The translations under genes and the position numbers were made by a program. Under the pieces are notes generated by a model. That model ran no database searches. It was not told the DNA's origin and worked only from the letters and a program-made list of their open reading frames with translations. From Echinococcus granulosus (taxonomy: Eukaryota > Platyhelminthes > Cestoda > Cyclophyllidea > Taeniidae), in contig NW_020170420.1 in NCBI RefSeq assembly GCF_000524195.1, forward strand, positions 259,941 through 323,940: a DNA stretch of 64,000 nt, in the 5' to 3' direction. Positions 27,401 to 39,812 of the stretch are shown here, in pieces. The stretch's first letter is position 1; each line of letters starts with the position of its first letter.

Positions 27401-30400
27401 CTGTCGACGTCATGAACCATGCGAGCCTACACATGTCCACTGTTCTTGGTTGTCGAGCTGGCGCTGGTTGTGATCCATAGATAGATTTACTTCATTTCAT
27501 ACAAGGTCATTCAAAGCAACAAGACGTTCCCTCCAGTTGCCTTTAAAGTTCTAATGATGCCTACAAGTCTGGATAATGACTGGAAGACAATCGGTATGAA
27601 TGATGCCTGGCATATTGCCTGACGATGCGAACTCGAGACAGTGACAACGATGCTCTCGCGCAATAGGTGAAAAGTCAAGGACGAGATAGTCAAAGAAGAG
27701 CAATGTTTTGACCCCTCTTATATCTGTATCCCTGACAACAATCCAGTAGATGCCACACAAAAAACGACGCAGCTCTGACTAATGGCGCTTAAAGCCACGC
27801 ACTCTCACTCATTTAGCTATGCATGCACCCATGCAGTCTCGTGGAAGTGGGAAGAAGGGAGAGGTCGAGGGGGGGACATATGCCCCAAACAACATTTTTG
27901 TCCTCCTCACTCAATTAAACGTTGAAATGCAAGGTCACAAATGGTGACGTTGTTCACTTTTTGCGATTGAATTGTGCAGTCAATCCATCGACTTACTAAA
28001 TGAACGAACTAAGGAGTTCAACTAAGCAACTAATGTTAGAAGTTGGAAAAAACGCTGTTATTAAAAAAGGACTGTCTACGAAAAGGAAAGCAAACTGCAT
28101 CTAGCTTCATCAGTCCCAGTATTCAACCCACACTTATACAGCACTTTCTCAGCACAAGGGGGTTTGCCGCTGCAGCCGAACCATTCACGAATAGGACTTA
28201 CATTGTAGGCGTGTATGGTTGGGAGAAGAATAGATCCGTTTATTAATGAAAAACATCTTTGTCTTAGGGATCATGATTCCCGAACTTCTAAAGAAGATCT
28301 GAATGAAACTCCGATTTGAAAATATCACTAACAGAGTAAAATCGAGCACCAAAATTCAATGGCATTCATTTTCTGAACAATCCAAATGCTTTATTAAAAC
28401 CAAAAAACTAAATCTATTCATCCTCCTCAGACCAAGGGAATTCACGATTTGCTCTTTTTGTTTTGGAGTAAAGCAATCTACTTCAGTTACAAATTCATGC
28501 AGCCAGTCATTGTAGACCGATTAGGCTGCACGTCACATATATGCGACGCTGGCAGAGAACGGGTGCATACCTGTTCGGTACGAGCAAAAATCCATTGACC
28601 GCTAAGTGACATAACGTCAAAGCAACGATTAATTTTACAAAATGAATGACGAGTTGAGATATGGGAATTCGTTTATCACCCTTGGAGTCGAAAAGTAAGG
28701 CATATCCAATTAGAGGCACATGAAAACCCCCACCACACGAAAGGGTGGAGATAATGGATTCATGTGTTTTTAGCGGTAGGCTTAATTCATTTACTCGGCA
28801 AGATAAGAGGGCAAACTTGGGGAAGATTTATAGAGTATCTCTCCCCACCTACCGATATCCGAACAGTCAGTTTTACTGCCCAAATGTAGCTGTGATGCTT
28901 AAAAGGCGGTCGATTCTCCCATACTTCGGTTACACATCAATTACCTAGTAAAATGCCTCAAATGAGTTGCCACACCTTTGCTGCTGTATTAGACTATGGC
29001 AATCGTCCGCAAAATGGGCGCTGCAAAGAAGTTGGTTCGCTTTTTGGCGTAGCTTGCCACAATGGAAGAGATCCTCTACTTCAACGCACTATGAAGTATG
29101 AATGTGAATGAGGAAAAAGTTAGCTTAAACCTACATTAACTGGAAAGGAAAAGTTGCAGAAGTCAATGGATTCCGTTGTAAGACCAATTGCTGGCTGAGT
29201 GTCCTGTGACGGGAAACTGTTCTGGACTCCAGGGTTCTTTGAGAGAAAAAGGCATCAATGGGGATCACTGCCCCACTCCGCACCAACTCACATCCACAAG
29301 ACTATTTCACTAGCCGAAGGTCAAACAATAATTACGGTCGAGTTTCATCTATTCGGTGCGATACAACTTCAGGGTGTGCATGAACTACATCCTCTCGAGG
29401 AACGGAAGAAAGTACAATTTTAAAAGACCTCATTCTTTGGCGCTGTGGAAATTATCACCTTGAGATGAGGGCGGTAGGAGGGAAAAGACCGTCACAAAGC
29501 CATCTATTCCCATTTTCTCACCTTTCCCCAACTGATTTTTATATTCTCTTGGCGTGGCTTCACACACGCAAAGCATAGCTCCCCTGGGAAGGAGATGATG
29601 TCTTTGAGGCGTGAAGTAGGTGGTAGGTGGATCGTTCAAGGATAACCACTGTTGTTGTCGTTATCCGTCATTTTCCCTCACAAGTAAAAGGTGAAAGATG
29701 TGGGAAAAAATTGATAGTCCTTAAGGCTTATTGCCTGTCACCTATTGCTGCATCGGCACGTGAGGCACCCATTTTCTGAGGGCGTTCCACAATTGCTGTT
29801 CTTGACATGTTTATCTCGTTTCACTGCGTCAACAACTCACATGCCATTCAGGAGTTATCCTATGAATCAAAAGCTTCAACAAAAGGTGACTGACAAGAGA
29901 AATAAACTCCTAAGTGACCGCAATTAAATTCACTACTGCTACCAATGACCATCGAGGAAGAAAAATCTCTGGCACCACCGAAGACAATGTCGAAAAACAG
30001 ATAGAGCATTGACAATTTGCTAGGAATCGGACTTCCACGACATAGCCTCAGGTAGAGGCCTATATCGCTCAAGATTGATGCGCTTTACAGAATCATCGGA
30101 AATTCCACTTCTTTGTCACTTCGGACCCAAATCCATGGTCTATTCTAGCTTAATAAGACTACACAAGGTAGCACATGATTGCTAGTGGGTAGTAACATCG
30201 CAGATAATTAGAGGGGGAATTCACCCATTCAATTATTAATGTCCACCTCCAAAACTTAAAACACACCCGTGCATTGATTCAGTCAGGAGCTAGAGACAGC
30301 AGCAATGTCCACCAGCCATAGGTTTAGCTGATCCTAACGCACGTACAAAAGTACAATTCCACGGCAGGAAGACACACAGCCACTATTACTCGGCTACAGT

Positions 30401-33400
30401 GGGACTAGAAAGTGCTCCTTAAGCTCCCTTTTCTCAGCTCAAATTCCTTCCTTTCTATTGGAAAAAGACCGTAAATGACATTAAAATCATTGTAGAGGTA
30501 CTTAAGATCAACGGATCATTTGGCAAAAAGGGGCTATAAAACTAGCATACTTTGATGTTTCACTTCAAAGCGAAAGTGCAATAAGAAATGTGATTATTAA
30601 TGGGCCGTTATAATGGGGTTAGGCCAGAGTGGATGCACTCCCTCCCAATTCCCATTTTGTTGAAAAAAAAGCAGAATGGAAAAAAAAAAACAAACTTTAC
30701 CATGCTTCAGATAGTAAAGTGGACCAAGAGCTCGTCAACGGCCACCGAATTTGCGATACTTTGGCACCAGAAGACTTTCCTACGTAATTATAAGTGGTCG
30801 GTTAAAGCTGGGCTAAAATAAACTCTGATTTTCCCTTTTGGTAAAATAAAACGAAAAAACAGTAGCACTGTTCCAGATATCCTCCCAAAATGAAATGAGG
30901 CTGGCCAAAAATCATGAAATTCGCAGGTCAGGAGGCCTGCCTTATCACGAGGAACATTGGGCAAACAGTGCATTTATCGTGTGAATAGAGCACCATATGG
31001 CAGGAGGTGTAGAAAGGCCGGAAGAGTAAGGAGGGAAGGAAGGGGGATGGGCGAGTGAGAGGACTCGTTCAACACATATGGCAACGAAGCAGCATTAGCA
31101 ACAACAGGGAACACGTGCACGTTGCTCGTGGATTTCTGGCACTTCATAAAGGCCAAGAGACTCGAGGTCATAAAGTCCCTGTAAAGTTAATACTGATCCC
31201 CCCTCTTGCAATGAATGCCACGCCTTTTTCCAGTGCTTCAAAGAAGGACCACGTGCAAATGGATCGGCCAGTCGGCGCAGAAGTCAGACATTCAGTGCGT
31301 GACTAATATCCATGGAGGAAAGATATCGGAGCTCATTTTCCCGGTATCTCACTTCTGCATATCACTACATGTTCTTATGAGAGGGAGTTTCTCTAAGCAT
31401 TAATAAACACAATTCTGGAAGGGAACTGGACAGATGAATCCCCAATCAAAGCTTATGTATAGCGGTCGATCTCAGCCTGGTCGGATGCAATCATGGTGAC
31501 CGATGCCGATGAGTACTGAGAGAAGGCGGGCTGTCTAGTAACCACCGGTTGGGCCGTAGGCACAGCCTTCCACTATCTCCAGTGCAATAAACAAGGAATG
31601 GATGGAGATCAGAGGAAACCGATGCACTCGTAATCCGAACGCCGATTTGGCCTAGAAGCCACCAGTATATGGCTATAAAAATGAAGTCAACTAATATGCC
31701 CGTCAGTTCAGCAGAAAGCAACAGTCTTTCAGATACTACTTATGTTATCACAAGTAGCCCATTGTAATAGTTAAGCTAATAGGGTAGAAAGAAGGCTAAA
31801 AAACTCAAGAAACTCACAATCTAAGCACCGGTTAGATTTGAACGTCTCTACCACTGCAAGTAGTCGGAGGTGCGCAGGCACAAGAGCCGGGGAGGCCGGA
31901 GCTGATCTGTTGAAAGGTGCGTTGGCAGCAGAGGGCTTGCGAGTGATATGTTCATGTGCCACCGAGGAGAGCGGTGGTCGGGCAGCCAGTGCCACGGTGG
32001 CTTCAGTGTGGCGGGCGAAAGTCGGTCCGAGGTTGAGTGCGATCTCGCAAATCTCGGCGTCGTTTAAACCCAGCTGTATAGTGCAGTCTCTGTTGCCAGC
32101 ATTGTCCACAACGAATTCTTCCTGATAGAGATGAAAAGCCGCCCTTACCTCGAGATTGAGGAGTAGTCAGCACCTGGCGATCTCGTAATAAATCCGAACC
32201 TAGAATAACGCTACTACCTCATTCTAAAATGGACTCCAGGCCAGGCAATGATCAACACCCCCAGTCTAAAACCAATTCTACTATTTTTTATAAGTCGGCA
32301 ATATTTACGGTCGATTTGAAGAATCCTAATGCTGTTGAAATGTGCAAAAAAAGTTAGGTTTACTGGTTAATGTTTCATTCAGGATGAACACCTTTTTTGA
32401 TATCAGCCGGCAAAAAAAGTTTGTCTGGCTTTTAGAATAGCTCCCTATAACATGGCGTTGGAGCTTTTGAGGACTTATTTAGTGCATAAGGTTATTTAGG
32501 TCCATGCCCCATAGAGCAAAACTGGGTTGAAGTCAGTTAGTCCATCGGCAAATGCTTTATTTTGTCTACTACCTCTCTGCTGTTTTAAAACTCCAAATGT
32601 ATAGGAGCTTCTCATACAACCTGCACATGAAATCGATTTTACGCAAAGAGGAAAGGTTAGGCGACCTGTTTTCGAAAAGAAAATTTCAAATCCATTAATT
32701 GTGATCTATGAGAAGTTGGCACCTACTTAAATCGTTTCAATAGCACGGCTTTTAAACAAGCAAACACACTTGAAACTCCCGCATTACACGACTCCCCATC
32801 CAGTCAATGAAACGCTTCATTTCACTCTCAGGAGATAACAAAGGACGTTGGCATCCCGCCTCTAGTCTAGCGAACATCGTTGCAAGTTCGTCATACCAGA
32901 AGACCTTTAGCTGAGAAAAGAGTAGAGAACTGCGTCTCAGAGCATTCTCAACCAATCCCACAAGTTGAAGCATGAGACGCGAAGGTTGGGGAAGGAAGGC
33001 CAGATAACTGGAGGCACTCTTGGGGTCACTGTCCAGGTCTACTGAATCTGCGGGTAGATTGACCTCCTCAGAATCGTCGGCCAGACTCGTGCCTGGACCC
33101 TTGAGGCTAAGGTGACTGTGACTGGAGCGGGAGGTGGTGTTCTGTGAAGCAGTAGTCTGGGAGGCCAAAGGTATCGCGACTTGGCTGGCGAGAACGCTGC
33201 TTTGAGAGCACTGAAGGGAGACGATTAATTGGGTCACAATAAATTACAAATGTAAGTAGGATGTCTTCTTTTGACTCCTAGGTGTGGGACTAAGAAAGGC
33301 ACTTTCGCTGCATCGGCAGTTTCAAAAAACTGCGATTCCCCCCCCCCCCCACATTAGTACCGTAATGCCAAAAGAATGACAAAAAGGGGACAATTTATAA

Positions 33401-35549
33401 CAAGATATAAGAATATTCAAATTTGACCTCAGTAAAAATATCGACTCAGAATGGGAAAAGCCGCCAAGTCTCAACCCACCTCCATAACCTCGGCTTGTGA
33501 ACACGGCGTGCTGTTCACAGGACCAAGGGATTTCGACCTTCTCAGTCGCTTACAGAGCATCTCAAGGACAGTCACAGCACCAATCAATCCAATAGCCCTC
33601 AGTTTACTCGAACAATTCAACAGAAGTCGACGAATACTAATGAGTAAGTCGTCTTGCAGATACGTCTCCCCTGTTCCCCTAGAGAAAAGATAACAAACCA
33701 TTATTAAAAACTCGCACTCCGTACCCGAAGGCAATTTTTGCGGGTATCGCGAAGAGCTTCCGGATATCGATGAGGTCAGGAGGTGATTCTTCAGCCCGCT
33801 TTGAGACCTCCTCGAGGAGGCCAAGTAACTGGTCATAAAAGGGCGACATCTTTTCAGCAAACATAGTGGATAATTGAAGTAGAAGATTGATGGTTAGTTT
33901 ACTGTTTCTAACCATCCGTTTCTTCTCAAATATGCTAACACTTGTAAGCGAAGAGTAAATGTTTTTACAAAGGTCCGTTATAACCCGTTTCGGCTGCTCT
34001 GTTCCGGGTAACGAGGACTGAAAAATAGAGGAATACACAAGGTAAGCGAATCTCGGGGCCACAGGGGATTGACACGTCTTCATTAAGTGGTTCGTAAGTG
34101 TCAACAGTGGGCCGCAGAGCTGCTTGTGTTGGAATATCGCAGAGTATTTAGAGAAGGATTCATGAATCTCACGATTAGTGATTCTTTCAGCAACAAAATT
34201 AAACGTCTTGAGGATAAGGGAGTATTCTTTCCGTTTATTGAGGGTGGCACTGCCAAATTTACCCCCCAAAGCCATCTCAGAATCGTAAACCAATAGGAGA
34301 ATGAGAAGATCGTCAATTAATAGGCCACAGTCCACACCACCATTAGAGTAGCCACGATGAAGGTAAGAAAGCCACCTAACATAAGTACGGGAGTTTAGAG
34401 GAAGTAACGTTCAACTTACTCAAGTTTTAGCTGACTGTTGGACCGAAAAACAAGAGAGAGTGTATCAAGAAACAATAAAATTTCTTGATCCGACTTGATC
34501 GTTATTTCTGAGAGTCGCATTTTACTGCGCAAAAGCGAAACGAACTCACAAATCTCCTCCAAGGAGAAGCATTTTTTCAACTCACTCGCAAATAAACTGC
34601 GAATGACATCTGCGATGCACTTCCGATTAGACAGTTTTCCAGCCGAGCGAATGATTACGTCCTTACAGGCGTCTTTTAAGCGATTCAGAGAGAACCCCTC
34701 CAAAGGAAAGTGATTAGCACATTCTATGATTTCTGTAACTAAGGTGTGATTCGCCTGGTCCTCGCTTCTCGAAAAAATTGCGTAGTCCAGAAGTTCGATA
34801 ATCTTTTGGATGGTATTCGAAACAACTTCTGAATTCAAGTCCGTTTGAGGATTTTCAACGGGTGACGCTAATAGCTCAGGCAAAACTTGCAAAATATGAG
34901 TTTTTGTTGTTTGTCCATCCACGGACTTGATTAGCTCAATGAGTCTGCCAACGACTTCTTCAAGACTGGTAAATGTTGTGAAGAATGTACTGATTCCGAC
35001 AGGCCGCAGCAGCTGTGAAATAAGCTGAAGAGAGTAGTTGGACCCACTTAAAACAACCTCCAAAAGAAGATCAAGCAATGCTGGCTGAAGACAAGGAACA
35101 GAAAGAAAAAGTTGAAATGCCGAGGCAGGTGATCCGAATAACATCAGAACATCGGATTGGTCTTCTTCGTTTATCAAGTCATCCAATTCATCACTGATAG
35201 ATGAATCCTTTGTAAGCAATGGCGACAACAAAATATTGCAGTCAAATTCCAACTGGGAAGTTGAAAATATTTCTCTCAATTCTTTCACGAGATTGTCCCG
35301 AAAAACCGCATCCGCAGATAACTCCGAAGCCAGGGCCTTGGTACGAGAACTAGCCGTGTTTGCGATATGCCAAGATGTCCTTGATTGATGTCCAGGCGAA
35401 AAAAACACCAGACAACTTTGATCAACGGCACCCTTTATATCCATGATTTTCAAAGAACGGTTGATCGAAGAGAATTTAGAAGGAATATGATTCTGACCCA
35501 TTGTAGCAGAACAAATGCCCTCTGCAAAAATGTCGTCCTCTGCCGACAT
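3408..35549 (-). CDS. FANCD2: Fanconi anaemia group D2 protein, 16 exons, 1,793 aa
   Basis: Nuclear scaffold of DNA interstrand-crosslink repair; in other animals it clamps on DNA with FANCI after monoubiquitination. Coding exons in transcript order: 35549-34420, 34375-33725, 33678-33480, 33210-32770, 32121-31818, 26544-26109, 26034-25767, 23592-23312, 20265-20132, 18649-18284, 14490-14327, 11961-11892, 11802-11547, 9374-9141, 5601-5439, 3692-3408. All junctions are GT-AG, phases agree, and the total is 5,382 nt. Motifs shared with human FANCD2 include IRKLF, QDD-IR-IGLIGAV, YDE-A, FREL D, GRMFVE-L-MPFL and AFWLGNLKNRDL, then an acidic tail. The protein is about 340 residues longer than human (about 1,450). 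Initiation is set at ATG 35549 because an upstream in-frame stop leaves only TTG before it. The residue aligning with human K561 is R611 (CGA, 33629-33627). An insert in exon 7 (26034-25767) carries a basic AT-hook-like motif and an acidic run. No frameshift or stop was found. Confidence 0.95.
15087..15110. repeat. (GAT)8 microsatellite
   Basis: Eight perfect GAT units inside the FANCD2 intron 14491-18283. Confidence 0.95.
16262..16519 (-). repeat. Dispersed repeat, copy A (minus orientation)
   Basis: The reverse complement of this stretch aligns with 21446-21690 over most of its length, by eye at roughly three-quarters identity. Shared blocks include AAATCCACTGGC, CCACCATTCCCA, AGGTACCT-AATGC-AGCAAC, GAGTGCCCTCC, GACTTCCTGT and GGAAAGGAATC. 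It lies in a FANCD2 intron. Neither copy keeps a long open frame, and I do not recognise the family. Confidence 0.7.
21446..21690 (+). repeat. Dispersed repeat, copy B (plus orientation)
   Basis: Partner of 16262-16519 in opposite orientation, in the FANCD2 intron 20266-23311. It contains an open frame covering the repeat (within 21384-21716), but the other copy is interrupted in the matching frame, so coding is doubtful. Confidence 0.7.
33338..33350. repeat. Homopolymer run C13
   Basis: Thirteen C in the short FANCD2 intron between exons 3 and 4 (33211-33479). A likely spot for sequencing or assembly length error, but not in coding sequence. Confidence 0.9.
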
Positions 35550-36377
35550 AACGAACCAATTCGAAAGCTCCTCAAGCAAAGTTATTTGCAACGCAAACCG
35601 GCGATAAACTCAAAGTGATTCACCGCAAACTTGCGACAAATTCGCAGTAGGCGGGTCAATCCCCCTTATCTTGATTGGTTTTCCAGATGAGGTCACAGCC
35701 AAAATGTAATATTTGTTCAGGACAAAAATTCCTTTGCCGCTAGTCACTGCGCTACAGATACGAAAACTAAGAAAGACGTAACAGACACAAGTAACTAGGG
35801 TGTACTACAGAGTTGCAAAATTTGGCTCATGCAACCAGTAAAATTTACATAAAGCAAAAAAGGAAAAAATAGCATTGCTGCTTAAAAGAGTTGTGTATTT
35901 TAGTCAAGCATGCAACCGATGGCAATTGAGGATGTTAAAAAACATGCTTTTTCAAAAAAGGTGAAATTTTTTAAATGCTTTTATCAAAAAATGCGTCATC
36001 TTTAAAAAAGGCAGCTTTTTTCAAACACAAGTGTAAAGTAAAACGAAAACCAAATGAATATTTACAGCTCACTAGTAATTGACTAAATTTATGGTTATTC
36101 TTGTATTTTAGAGCTTTGGTTTTTTTCCGGAGCCTAAGTCTGGCTAACTCCCCGCGCGGTCAATTCCAGTCGCTGGTTCACATGAGTTTTATGCTCCCTT
36201 TGTAGTGCATTCTGTGTGTAAGTTGGTGAATCTTGCATTCTTTTGTTCTATTAGGTTGTCAACCTTTGTAATAACTTTATTGGTATCCCCCAGTCATCCA
36301 AATGGAACTGGTTGAGTGGTTTTCCAGTCTGGGGATGAAAATTTTGGTTAACTGAAGTTTTTTACCCCTCGTAGGAA
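35550..36377. promoter_or_regulatory. Head-to-head intergenic region, FANCD2 / two-RRM gene
   Basis: There are 828 bp between the two divergent start codons. No clear TATA box or other element is recognised. A pyrimidine tract followed by AG ends 3 nt before the plus-strand ATG at 36378, so that gene has either a 5' UTR intron or a spliced-leader acceptor here. Any shared-promoter role is inference from geometry. Confidence 0.35.
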
Positions 36378-37493
36378 ATGGCGTCGTCAGCTCCTGCTTC
36401 GAATGATTTAGTACAGTTGGTACGCAATCGATTGAGTAGGTTCAGTCTTATGCGGTACTGCTGTCGAGCAGTTTCACATAATTTATTTTCATTACAGCTG
36501 AACTCAACGACCGTACTCTTCTGGTCAGTCATTTGCCCTGGTCGCTACAGCTAAAAGTGCTTATTAGAGCTTTCAAGACCCCGATTAATGGTCGATTTCC
36601 AAAAAAGAAATTTAAGGGCAATAGAAAGTGAGCTTTCATTTGCGTCTGCAGCGCTGTCTTAGTTTGGGACTTTGTTATATCCTCGGTTTCATCTCACACA
36701 TCACGAACTTAGTCCTGTCTTACGCATCAGTTTTTCTCCACAGATATGCCTTCCTCGAATTCCCCTCCGCCCATCATGCTAGAAAGGCCTTACAGGAAAG
36801 TTCGCAACTGAAATTCTTGGGACGAGCCCCGAAATGTGAGCTGGTATCAGAGAAAGCTCTCAATGGCCCCTTTATTGATCCGCAGGCGTTTCAACTGAGC
36901 GATTTCCAGTTAAATAGATTAAATGTATCCTGTGTTCCTCGAGACGCGACCGAGGATGAGGTCGAACGTCTCTTTCCCGGTGCAAACAGCATCGAGTTTC
37001 CGAATTCTGGTCCGGGCAAAGCACAAGGGTTAGTTCCCCATTTCTGTCCAAATTATACGCATTTAGGTGTGCGCGAGTTGATTATATTGCAGAGAAGGAT
37101 GCACTGGAAGCCTTCAACACGAGGCATGGTACCTTGCTCCATGGTGTTCCCCTTATTGTCAACTACTGTATTCGTAGGAAGGCTGGAAAAAGGGTTAAGA
37201 ACCAAGTCATGGATACAAATGCAGAACAGGTACGACTATTCATTGAATACCTCGTTTTTCCCTAAGGAGGATGTCAATGTGATTTCTTTTCTACTCTTTT
37301 TTTTAATTTGCAGGGTGAAAACACTGCAACATCGCTGTCTGGATCAGAAATTAAGAAGGGCAAAAGGCCGTATCCCACTGATGAGGAGAACGATGACAAT
37401 AAGAAAGAGGGGAAGATTCGACGTATCCCCACGGATGGTGATGTTGATCGACCTGTTCGAAACCGTAGAAGCAAATCCGTGAAGGCCAATTAA
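36378..37493 (+). CDS. Two-RRM RNA-binding protein, 271 aa, 5 exons
   Basis: Exons 36378-36435, 36498-36627, 36744-37028, 37067-37229 and 37314-37493 join in phase to 816 nt. RRM1 covers about residues 25-105, with RNP2 TLLVSHLPW (26-34) and RNP1 RKYAFLEF (62-69). RRM2 covers about 115-195, with a divergent RNP1 GCARVDY (158-164) followed by the typical alanine-rich helix (EKDALEAF). The C-terminus is low-complexity, mixed acidic and basic (EENDDNKKEGK, RNRRSKSVKAN), and looks like a nuclear localisation region. The overall layout resembles nucleolin-type tandem RRM proteins, but I cannot name an orthologue. Introns are 62, 116, 38 and 84 nt. The 38-nt intron (37029-37066) is required to keep RRM2 in frame. 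A splice acceptor lies 3 nt before the ATG. Confidence 0.85.
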
Positions 37494-39812
37494 GTAACTA
37501 CACGTCTGCACGACTTGAAACCATTGGATTTCGCTTTCTGTCGTTAGGTTTTGGTCTTTTTTGACGAAAGTGGGCCTTGGAGTGGGGCCTCGCTACTAAT
37601 TTAAAGCGCAATAATACTACTTGATTGTCTGTAGGGGTGCAGTGTTAGGTATATCGACGGCTTCGGGGGTGTTTTCAGTAACTTTTTTATGTGGAGGTGG
37701 ATAGCCACCACTTATGTCCTCATTGGAACGCATCCGCTATCGCCAGGTTGCTTATATTTGAGTTCCGTAGCAATCTGCAGCAAAAATGTGGATGACAGGC
37801 AGTGACTAGGCTCAAGTTGTCCCAATGCCCCCCTCATTTTTCTCTTCACATCTATTCCTCCGCGATGTCATAGTTTGACGTTCTCAGCGTCTGCCATCTC
37901 CCAGGCTGCCCAATTAATGGACGCCGGTGCTTTTTTACGATTCAAGGTACAATGCCACATTCGTATCAGTGCTACACCTGATTGCAGAGCAAAAGTGCAG
38001 TGTTATTCTGTATCTCAACCCCAACATTGACAATAGAGGCACCGTAAATAAGGGCTGTGAAAGTGAAAAGTCATGACCGAGACCTCACAAATTTGCATCT
38101 ACTGGAGGAAGTTGACCACTGGGATCGTGATCAACAAATAGGTGTCACTCCGATAATGCAATGTGGGGGAGGAATAAGGGTGCCCCTACTCCTTTGGATG
38201 CCATTATTGTTTGGATATTTTCCAATGGCTTAAACGGGACAATCCTCCTTACTCATTCCCCGTTGATCGTGAGAAGACAACTCAGTCATTGAAAGTACGG
38301 TGTGGTGTAAATACGGACGACCAAATTACCAAGGCAGGAGATTGTAGATGACTCAAGAAACCTGCTTCGGATAAATGAAGTTCCACACTATTCCTCCTCT
38401 CAGGATAATCTCATTACGAGAAGGACCGTGTCTGAATACCTGAAAATGACAAAAAAGCGACTGACTGACATTAGCAAGATATGTCGTTCGATTATCGGGG
38501 GCCAACCTGTAAATAGGATGGGCTCTGAGGGGAGAGGCCATCCTCCAGTAAAAGGCAGTGAACTCAAATGGGTGGAGTCGTGTGGGATCGCACTGGAAGG
38601 TGGGTAGATGAAAGTAGGAGGGGGAGCAGGATAACTGCAACAACAACGGGGAATGCGAGTGGAAGGAGGGACTAAAGTCACTGTATGGACGGCGGGAAGA
38701 GTTATGCAAACGACAAGGTGAAGATGAGAATGAAAAGAAGAGGTAGGGATGGTGGGGGGAACACAAAGGTGAAGGCACCACTGATGTCATGCCTAGTTCA
38801 TGTCTTCGTCGTCGTGGACAGCTGTTGCGGGGGTCAGCGGCAACACACTGAACGCACATTGGAGCGGCAAGGCGACTGGCCAACTGCTGCCTTCCTCACA
38901 CTTGTAATAGTGCCCCCTGAGGTACTTTTCTCTTATGTATGGATTTAGGCGGGGTGGGGACTCTGGTTTGATGTGATGTCTGAAGTTGACAGATCAGAAC
39001 TCAGCAAGTGGTTAGAATAAGGCATCCAGCATTGTGGTGGCGTCGGATTTTGCGGATACCCAACAATTCCCAGTGGATTCCGCGTTTCTCAGCCGCCTTG
39101 TCGACCAAAAGTGCGGTCAGCGTGTTGCCCCTGTCCACTGCGCCTAGCTATGCTACACCCACAAGGGTGACGACAAAAGCTAGATGTGATGAAAGCGGTA
39201 ACCTCAGCTCTGTGTTCCCCTCCTGTTGCACCGATAAGCACGCCCTTCAGCTTCGATGTAGGGGTATAAAATCACCGAATAGCCCGAATCGGAAACGAAG
39301 CAGACAACGGACAAGGAACTGCAGCTATTTTAGATAGAAGAAAAATCCCGCTAGTTATCAAGAATAAAGTCAATTTTTCGGCTTGAGTCAAAGCCCCCCA
39401 GCAGAAATCCCTTCTCACCTCGTAGCATCCCGACTCGCCACTGAAATCGAAATAAGTAGGGTGTGGGACCACATATCGGGAGAATGGTAGTGTAGCCCAG
39501 GGGCCATACCGCGGAAAGTACAAACTACAATAATGTCACATTGAGAGGCAATCTGCTGGGACCCCAAGATTCACACATCCAGACTATTCTCACTATATTA
39601 GTAGTTACAGAAAAATTAAAAACGACATCGGTGCTTCGCGGCAATACAAAGTACTACCCCAGTCCATTATTTATCAACACTCAGGCGAAAAACTCGCCTC
39701 ATTCCACCTCATCCCTCCCTCATAACTTCACTTTGTCCCCGATGGGCAAAATGACTCTCTTGATTAACACCAAAATTGGCATTATTTACAATCACAGTTC
39801 GTCCTGATTAAG
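37494..39812. other. Convergent intergenic region, no supported gene
   Basis: It lies between the 3' ends of the RRM gene and POLR1F. A 176-codon minus-strand open frame at 38353-38883 is Ser/Pro/His-rich low-complexity translation with no motif, and is not accepted as a gene. Confidence 0.55.

Noticed and set aside
26940..27480. Possible mariner-like fragment (TTCGGAAAGTAGTGCC motif)
   Set aside because: Only a short motif resemblance; no transposase residues and no matching inverted repeat were found.
32752..32769. Reading FANCD2 exon 4 through to its open-frame stop
   Set aside because: A GTGTGT donor immediately after the TTT CAA codons joins to an exon starting EEFVVDN, matching human FQDAFVVDS; read-through does not.
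38353..38883. 176-codon open frame on the minus strand
   Set aside because: Ser/Pro/His-rich low-complexity translation, no motif, no splice context, and overlapped by open frames in other phases.
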